Assembly (NCBI GenBank): GCA_964652975.1
Contig: CAZZCN010000108.1
Coordinates: 1 to 8,143, forward strand
Source of the DNA: CAZZCN01 sp964652975
Lineage (GTDB): Bacteria; Bacillota; Clostridia; Saccharofermentanales; UBA5734
DNA length: 8,143 nucleotides
Reading direction: 5' to 3'
The notes under the pieces are model-generated. The model was given only the letters and a program-made list of their open reading frames with translations. It had not been told where the DNA came from and searched no databases. Positions 4,222 to 8,143 of this stretch are shown in pieces; the first letter of the stretch is position 1; every line of letters starts with the position of its first letter. The position numbers and the translations under genes are program-made.

Positions 4222-7044
4222 TCAAAATCGTCGGGCACAATATCCACCAAAAAACTCAGACAGGTCGTTTTTGAGCGCTTTTTTGCTTTCGGGGTACACA
4301 ACGTTCCATTCACGTGGGAACAGTGTCTGGTATTCTGGGATTTTGTATCTGTCATCAATCAACAGGATAAATCCTCTGTCTGTGTCTGAGCGGATGACAC
4401 GGCCGGCGGCCTGCAAAATCTTATTGAAGCCGGGGAAACGATAAGCATAATCGTATCCGTTGCCGAAAACCGATGAATAATAATCTTTTATAATCTCCTG
4501 GACAATGTTTCTCTGAGGTAGACCAACACCGACAATTACAACTCCTGATAGACTTTCGCCGACAAGGTCGATACCTTCACCGAAAATTCCGCCAAGCACT
4601 GCAAAACCAACAAGCGTGCGACCGGTGTTTTGAGCGAATCTGCCCAAAAACTCTTTCCTGTCCTTTTCACTCATCTTCCTGGATTGTAAGATTGTCTCGT
4701 AGGTTTTGCATGAATTACAGTTAATATTACCATTGTCGTTTTTATTGCGGTTACCGTTACTGTCGCCGATATTTTTGCCGACAATATTACTATTTCCGTT
4801 GTTTTTGACATTACCATTAATGTTGCTATCACTATTAACATTACTATTATCAGCACAACTATATCTTTTAATTCTGCTATCTCTACTATCGCTGCTTATA
4901 TTATTGTTATTATTATGAGTGTTAGTAGTAGATTTCATATTTGAACCATAAAGATTTTCTGCTTTCTCTTGAAACTGAGAATGTAGACTTTGCATGTAAT
5001 CGAATGAAGGGGAGAAGACAATATAGTTTCCCTCCTTGCAAGAAGTTGCGGCAATAATCATGTCAACGATTGCGGGCATCGATGTCGACCTGTCGTTATA
5101 CTTGACGGAAAGGTCCGTAATCGCGCCAACCCAGAGGTTTTCGGCGGGAAAAGGCGAGTCGAAATGAAGATTGTTGATATCGTAATTATTCTCGCCGGAG
5201 TTGTCCTTGAAAAGGTTAAGGAAATACTCGGCAGGCTTTAATGTTCCAGAAAAATACACCGTGGAATTCTTGCCGTTGTTAAGTTTGGAAATCTGCTTTG
5301 ACGGATTCAAACAGCGCAGAGACATATCGAAATTTTGTAAGTCAACAGGCATAACCTGACCTTGATTTCCATTTGGTTTTCTATAATCTTGCTTCGTAGG
5401 CTTCTTTGCAGTTATCAAAAGAATGTAGGAATCATCAAAAAACTCTCTGACGACTTTAATAAAAAACTTAGCGGCAAAAAACAGATCCTTTAATTCGTTT
5501 TTCTGACTTCCGGCGGCAGCTTCGTCGATATCCACCTTTAAACCCAGAACCAGTTCATCAAGAAGCTTTACAAGATATCTCGGTGCCTTGCGGGAAGCGC
5601 AAATATTTTCGACTTTGAACAATTCTTTACGAGGGATTGATTTGTCAAAAGTTTCAGCACTGTCGTCACAGGATGCGAAAAAATCCGAAAGATGGATGAA
5701 ATAATCATTTATCTTAAGAGCGGCATCCTGCGTTTTCGCGGAAAGGAACGGTAAAAGATGCCCGATGCTGTAAAGATTCGCGCGAGTAAAAGAAGTGCTG
5801 TACATTTCATTAACGCGGTCCGGTAGGTTATGCGCTTCGTCGATCAAGAAGGTCAGCCGGTAAGGGTCTTCGAACATGAACCGCTCGAGCATGACCCTCG
5901 GGTCGAAAACATAGTTATAATCACATATTATAATGTCGCAGAACAAGGCCATATCCAGACTTATTTCAAAAGGGCAAACCTCAAACTTTTTTGCAACTTT
6001 CTGGAGAACTGCAAAGTCGACGGTGTTTACCAGATAAAGTTCTTTGATTGCTGCCTTGGAATTTTCGTAATATTTAACTGCATACGGGCACAGTGTTGTG
6101 TCGCAGTAGATATCCTTGCACAGGCAGATTTTCTCCTTTGCAGCGATTTGTATGCTTTTAACGATGAGCCCTTGTTCATTAAGGTCCCTAAGCGTTTTCT
6201 TTGCGACCTCTTGTGTGGAGGTCTTGGCAGTAAGATAAAACGTATAGTCGCTCAAATTTTCGGGGATGGATTTGATGGCGGGATAAAGTGCGGAAATGGT
6301 TTTGCCTATACCGGTGGGTGCCTGGACAAAAAGGGGCTGTTTTCTTTTTATCGAAGTCAGAACGGCCTGCATAAGCTCTTTCTGGCCGTTTCTTAAAAAT
6401 GAGTAGGGGAATTTCATCGCTTTTATCGAATCGTCGCGAAGAATCTCATATTCGTTGACGTTCTTGCATATGTCAACAAATTGTGCGCAGGTATCGTTCA
6501 AAAACGCCTTCAAATCGGCAAAAGAGAAGTCCTCGCTGAAGTACCTTACCTTGAACGATCCGGTCAAAACATATGCAACCGTGACCTTGATGGATGCATC
6601 GGACAGCTCGTTTTCGAGCAAAAAAAGATACGCGTAGATTCTTGCCTGTGCCATATGGAGAATGTCCGCATTGCCTGGAAAATGAGCGCTTGCGTTTAGA
6701 ATGCTTTTGATTTCAATGACTTCATAACTCTTAATATCAGACTCTGTTATTATGTCGGCTCTGCCTTGTATGAAAAATTTGACCGGTGGCGATATATGGA
6801 CTGTTTTAAGCGAATACTCGGACATGACCTTGCGGTCGGTATATTTACTTCTATATGCTTCGATGAAACGGCTGTGAATGGAATTCGGTGATATGTCGGG
6901 ATTAACTGATGATACGCCCCCAAGACCGCCGTGACGGTATACATATCCGACAAAATCCCTGACGCTTAAATGAAAAGCGCTCAGGGAGTCCTCCGGTTCG
7001 TTATCATTGCTATTTGAATTTCGCATATTAGGCTTGATTCCCAT
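4222..7044 (-). CDS. DinG/XPD-like Fe-S DNA helicase with N-terminal PD-(D/E)XK nuclease-like domain
   Basis: A 940-residue superfamily 2 helicase, presumably 5'-3' and acting in DNA repair or R-loop/replication-intermediate processing. The N-terminal domain (about 20-200) has PD-(D/E)XK features: H57, GRAD (94-97), EIK (111-113) and QARIY (133-137). The motor follows: Walker A APTGIGKT (242-249), motif Ia LTAKT (271-275), Fe-S-type cysteines C307/C309, C314, C319 and C357, DEAH (402-405), YFSGTLKP (597-604), GGIFGEGIDL (818-827) and QAAGRVIR (878-885). The start ATG has GAGGG 6 nt upstream (7051-7055). Residues 701-780 are an Asn-rich insertion, and residues 5-20 are also Asn-rich. Removing the insertion restores a continuous helicase C-terminal domain. 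It converges on the toxin gene. The helicase call is firm; nuclease activity is inferred from motifs only. Confidence 0.92.
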   Translation of the reverse strand: MGIKPNMRNSNSNDNEPEDSLSAFHLSVRDFVGYVYRHGGLGGVSSVNPDISPNSIHSRFIEAYRSKYTDRKVMSEYSLKTVHISPPVKFFIQGRADIITESDIKSYEVIEIKSILNASAHFPGNADILHMAQARIYAYLFLLENELSDASIKVTVAYVLTGSFKVRYFSEDFSFADLKAFLNDTCAQFVDICKNVNEYEILRDDSIKAMKFPYSFLRNGQKELMQAVLTSIKRKQPLFVQAPTGIGKTISALYPAIKSIPENLSDYTFYLTAKTSTQEVAKKTLRDLNEQGLIVKSIQIAAKEKICLCKDIYCDTTLCPYAVKYYENSKAAIKELYLVNTVDFAVLQKVAKKFEVCPFEISLDMALFCDIIICDYNYVFDPRVMLERFMFEDPYRLTFLIDEAHNLPDRVNEMYSTSFTRANLYSIGHLLPFLSAKTQDAALKINDYFIHLSDFFASCDDSAETFDKSIPRKELFKVENICASRKAPRYLVKLLDELVLGLKVDIDEAAAGSQKNELKDLFFAAKFFIKVVREFFDDSYILLITAKKPTKQDYRKPNGNQGQVMPVDLQNFDMSLRCLNPSKQISKLNNGKNSTVYFSGTLKPAEYFLNLFKDNSGENNYDINNLHFDSPFPAENLWVGAITDLSVKYNDRSTSMPAIVDMIIAATSCKEGNYIVFSPSFDYMQSLHSQFQEKAENLYGSNMKSTTNTHNNNNNISSDSRDSRIKRYSCADNSNVNSDSNINGNVKNNGNSNIVGKNIGDSNGNRNKNDNGNINCNSCKTYETILQSRKMSEKDRKEFLGRFAQNTGRTLVGFAVLGGIFGEGIDLVGESLSGVVIVGVGLPQRNIVQEIIKDYYSSVFGNGYDYAYRFPGFNKILQAAGRVIRSDTDRGFILLIDDRYKIPEYQTLFPREWNVVYPESKKALKNDLSEFFGGYCARRF
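4705..4944 (-). repeat. Asn-rich low-complexity insertion inside the helicase gene
   Basis: Codons 701-780 encode about 26 Asn in 80 residues, with Ser, Asp, Gly and Lys, including a run of six Asn (NNNNN preceded by TH at 709-715 gives five consecutive). At DNA level it is made of degenerate AAT/AAC/GGT triplets. It interrupts helicase domain 2 between the FSPSFDYMQSLHSQF segment and ILQSRKMSEKDRKEFLGRF, both conserved parts of the C-terminal motor. The frame stays open throughout, so the gene is not broken. Confidence 0.85.
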
Positions 7045-7050
7045 TTTTAT

Positions 7051-7088
7051 CCCTCAAAAAATCTATTAAGTACCATCTGTAAATTATA
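7051..7088 (-). promoter_or_regulatory. Promoter -10 and RBS of the helicase gene
   Basis: On the minus strand TATAAT (7088-7083) is an exact -10, about 38 bp before the start codon, but the -35 position holds only a weak TTTTAT-like hexamer. GAGGG (7055-7051) is the Shine-Dalgarno sequence, 6 nt before the ATG. The -10 lies downstream of the terminator of the preceding minus-strand gene, which supports independent transcription. Confidence 0.5.
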
Positions 7089-7120
7089 CTTTATCACAAA
7101 GCTTTATAAAAGGTGCAAAA

Positions 7121-7152
7121 TAAGAAAAAACCACCCGGTAAAAGGTGGTTTT
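7121..7152 (-). terminator. Rho-independent terminator of the DUF2680-like gene
   Basis: AAAACCACC (7127-7135) and GGTGGTTTT (7144-7152) form a 9-bp stem with an 8-nt loop. Read on the minus strand, the stem is followed by TTTTTTCTTATTTT, a good U tract. It lies about 110 nt after the stop of the gene at 7264-7776. On the plus strand the U tract is only four long, so termination there would be weaker. Confidence 0.82.
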
Positions 7153-7263
7153 GTTCTGATTTAAGAATTAGGCAATAGCAAACTGATTTATGTAATATTA
7201 ACTAAAAGATAAGAGACAGTTTGCCGAATGTGTTTTTATGCAAATTATTAAAAACGCAATTTA

Positions 7264-7776
7264 CTATGCAACGCAGGTGCCTTGTCCCTTGCCCATACTG
7301 CCTTGTCCCTGGCCGCCTTGTCCTTTGCCCATACCGCCTTGTCCTTGTCCCTGACCGCCGCCGTTACGTGCTCCGTTACCGCTTCCGCTGCCGAACCCTG
7401 CGCCGTATTTCTGACCGATTTTTGCGGATCCTGTGCCGTCACAGTTAGCTGAATTTTCTTCAAGTGCTTTGAGAATTACATCAGCTTGCTCTCTTGTCAT
7501 GGTCTTGTCTGCAACTCTTTTCTCCAGTGCATCCTTTTTGATCTGCAGATTCTCATCGATGAACTCCTGTTGTTTACCTGCTTCTTTTGCAATAGTTCCA
7601 TAGGTCTTGCCGGTCTCTTGTCTTTCTTCGATAACCTGCTCAACAGTTTTTCCTGTAAGGCCTGCAGCCGCTTCTGCCGGTGTCTTATAAACTGAAGCTG
7701 CAAATGCTACAGCTGATGTTGCTCCAATTGCCATCACAATTGCCCCGGCTACCAAGATTTTTTTCATGTTCTTCAT
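7264..7776 (-). CDS. Secreted Gly/Gln-rich protein, DUF2680-like
   Basis: A 170-residue exported protein of unknown function. ATG 7776 is chosen because AGGAGG (7790-7785) lies 8 nt upstream; an ATG at 7806 would place that RBS inside the gene. Residues 1-26 are a signal peptide: MKNMKK, a hydrophobic core, then AFA-A, with cleavage likely after A26. The middle (31-108) is charged and helical, including TPAEAAAGLTGKTVEQV, ETGKTYGTIAKEAG and a KTMTREQADVILKALEE segment. It leads into NCDGTGSAKIGQKYGAGFG (111-129), which I recognise as typical of DUF2680 proteins. The last 40 residues are Gly/Gln/Lys-rich, with two 12-residue repeats and a terminal TCVA. A cell-wall or surface location is inferred. 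A good terminator follows and repeated TCTGA half-sites precede it, so it is probably a regulated single-gene unit. Confidence 0.8.
   Translation of the reverse strand: MKNMKKILVAGAIVMAIGATSAVAFAASVYKTPAEAAAGLTGKTVEQVIEERQETGKTYGTIAKEAGKQQEFIDENLQIKKDALEKRVADKTMTREQADVILKALEENSANCDGTGSAKIGQKYGAGFGSGSGNGARNGGGQGQGQGGMGKGQGGQGQGSMGKGQGTCVA
7279..7350 (-). repeat. 36-bp tandem repeat encoding GQGQG(G/S)MGKGQG twice
   Basis: Two adjacent 12-codon units encode GQGQGGMGKGQG and GQGQGSMGKGQG (residues 143-166 of the 170-residue protein). They differ by one residue and a few synonymous bases. The copy number could vary by slippage among related strains. Confidence 0.8.
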
Positions 7777-7834
7777 TTTCTTTTCCTCCTCTTTCTTGTC
7801 TGTCAAATTTGTTTGCTCAGACGCTTCTTTCTTT

Positions 7835-7863
7835 TGTATACTATCTGAAAATTTATTTTTCAG
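7835..7863 (-). promoter_or_regulatory. Candidate promoter of the DUF2680-like gene
   Basis: Read on the minus strand, CTGAAA (7863-7858) and TATACA (7840-7835) are 17 bp apart and give a plausible sigma-A promoter. The predicted start point is near 7828, leaving a leader of about 50 nt. The -35 lies within one of the TCTGA half-sites. Confidence 0.45.
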
Positions 7864-7890
7864 ACTAGCTACATTTTCATAATAGTCTGA
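7844..7890. promoter_or_regulatory. Cluster of TCTGA half-sites (operator or alternative hairpins)
   Basis: TCTGAAAA (7844-7851) pairs with TTTTCAGA (7857-7864) across 5 nt. TCAGACTA (7860-7867) pairs with TAGTCTGA (7883-7890) across 15 nt. The middle segment is shared, so only one pairing can form at a time. A further TCAGAC lies at 7817-7822. The cluster overlaps the likely promoter of the DUF2680-like gene, which favours a protein-binding site; an RNA switch would need transcription to begin further upstream. Confidence 0.45.
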
Positions 7891-7957
7891 TTTTATGTTT
7901 TATTTGTGTTTTAAATAATGAATATTGATGTTTTTATCTGATGTCTTTGAATGGTTT

Positions 7958-8143
7958 TTATTTTTCATCAATTAACTTTTGAATGTCGACTTTGACAACT
8001 GAGAATTCAAGCCCGTTATCCTCGCAGAAAGTCTTGATAACTGATGATGTATCACCAATAGGCTTGCCCAACACAGATTCGATTGCCTCCTTTTTGACGC
8101 CGATCGCCAGAACCTCTTTAAATGTGGTTTTGCCTTTTACAAA
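7958..8143 (-). CDS. C-terminal part of an unidentified protein
   Basis: An open frame of 61 codons enters from the right edge and ends at TAA (7960-7958). It has no start in the window, so it is the 3' end of a longer gene. The translation includes TFKEVLAIGVKKEAIESVLG, then KPIGDTSSVIKTFCEDNGLEF and ends VVKVDIQKLIDEK. The codon use, the balanced charged and hydrophobic pattern of two short helical units, and the clean stop support coding. I do not recognise the family with confidence. The pattern is reminiscent of small soluble domains at the C-terminus of some clostridial membrane proteins, but that is a weak impression. It is transcribed in the same direction as the DUF2680-like gene, 181 bp away, with no clear terminator between them. 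Confidence 0.65.
   Translation of the reverse strand, partial: FVKGKTTFKEVLAIGVKKEAIESVLGKPIGDTSSVIKTFCEDNGLEFSVVKVDIQKLIDEK

Noticed and set aside
4706..4918. Leu-rich 70-codon frame on the plus strand resembling a membrane peptide
   Set aside because: The Leu/Ile-rich composition is a by-product of the reverse complement of the Asn-rich tract in the helicase gene.
4709..4933. Repetitive triplet region as a CRISPR array or transposon remnant
   Set aside because: There are no regular repeats and spacers or terminal inverted repeats, and it is an in-frame coding tract.
5830..6396. 188-codon open frame on the plus strand
   Set aside because: It is wholly antisense to the helicase gene, lacks a convincing RBS or family pattern, and the opposite strand carries clear helicase motifs.
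7777..7806. ATG at 7806 as the start of the DUF2680-like gene
   Set aside because: It would put the strong AGGAGG inside the coding region and add a charged segment in front of the signal peptide.

Overview
The window looks like chromosomal DNA from a low-to-moderate GC Gram-positive anaerobe of the class Clostridia, probably Lachnospiraceae. The basis is the ybeY-era-recO order, the strong AGGAGG/GGAGG-type ribosome binding sites, GTG and TTG starts, the Cys4 zinc finger of RecO, and a secreted DUF2680-type protein of a kind common in these bacteria. The family assignment is inference; no 16S or other decisive marker is present.

Left part (1-2417, + strand): a housekeeping block for RNA maturation and DNA repair. 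It holds the 3' part of ybeY (16S rRNA processing endonuclease), era (ribosome-assembly GTPase) and recO (recombination mediator). The dgkA and/or cdd genes often found between ybeY and era in Firmicutes are absent.

Middle (2418-4187, + strand): an AT-rich two-gene module encoding a DUF6088/AbiEi-like winged-helix antitoxin and an AbiEii-type nucleotidyltransferase toxin, i.e. a type IV toxin-antitoxin / abortive-infection system. Its 157-bp leader is the most striking DNA in the window. A perfect 40-bp palindrome (2423-2462) starts 5 nt after the recO stop. A 26/30-identical copy (2534-2563) overlaps the likely promoter and ends at the antitoxin RBS. The two centres are 106 bp apart, about ten helical turns. 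A further 9-bp interrupted inverted repeat lies between them. This is what a cooperative autorepressor would need.

Right part (4222-7044, - strand): a 940-residue DinG/XPD-like helicase with an N-terminal PD-(D/E)XK nuclease-like domain, Fe-S cysteines, and an unusual Asn-rich insertion of about 80 residues inside the C-terminal motor domain. A promoter-like -10 and a good RBS precede it, and a Rho-independent terminator (7121-7152) separates it from the next gene.

Far right (7264-8143, - strand): a secreted Gly/Gln-rich DUF2680-like protein preceded by repeated TCTGA half-sites around its likely promoter, then the C-terminal 61 codons of an unidentified protein running off the window.

A theme across the window is low-complexity Asn/Lys/Thr/Ser/Asp-rich sequence inside conserved proteins: the YbeY loop, the Era N-terminus (an 8-residue tandem repeat), and the helicase N-terminus and insertion. 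The best candidate for an exciting system is the AbiE-type module with its paired palindromic operators. The family itself is known; this operator architecture is the part worth testing.
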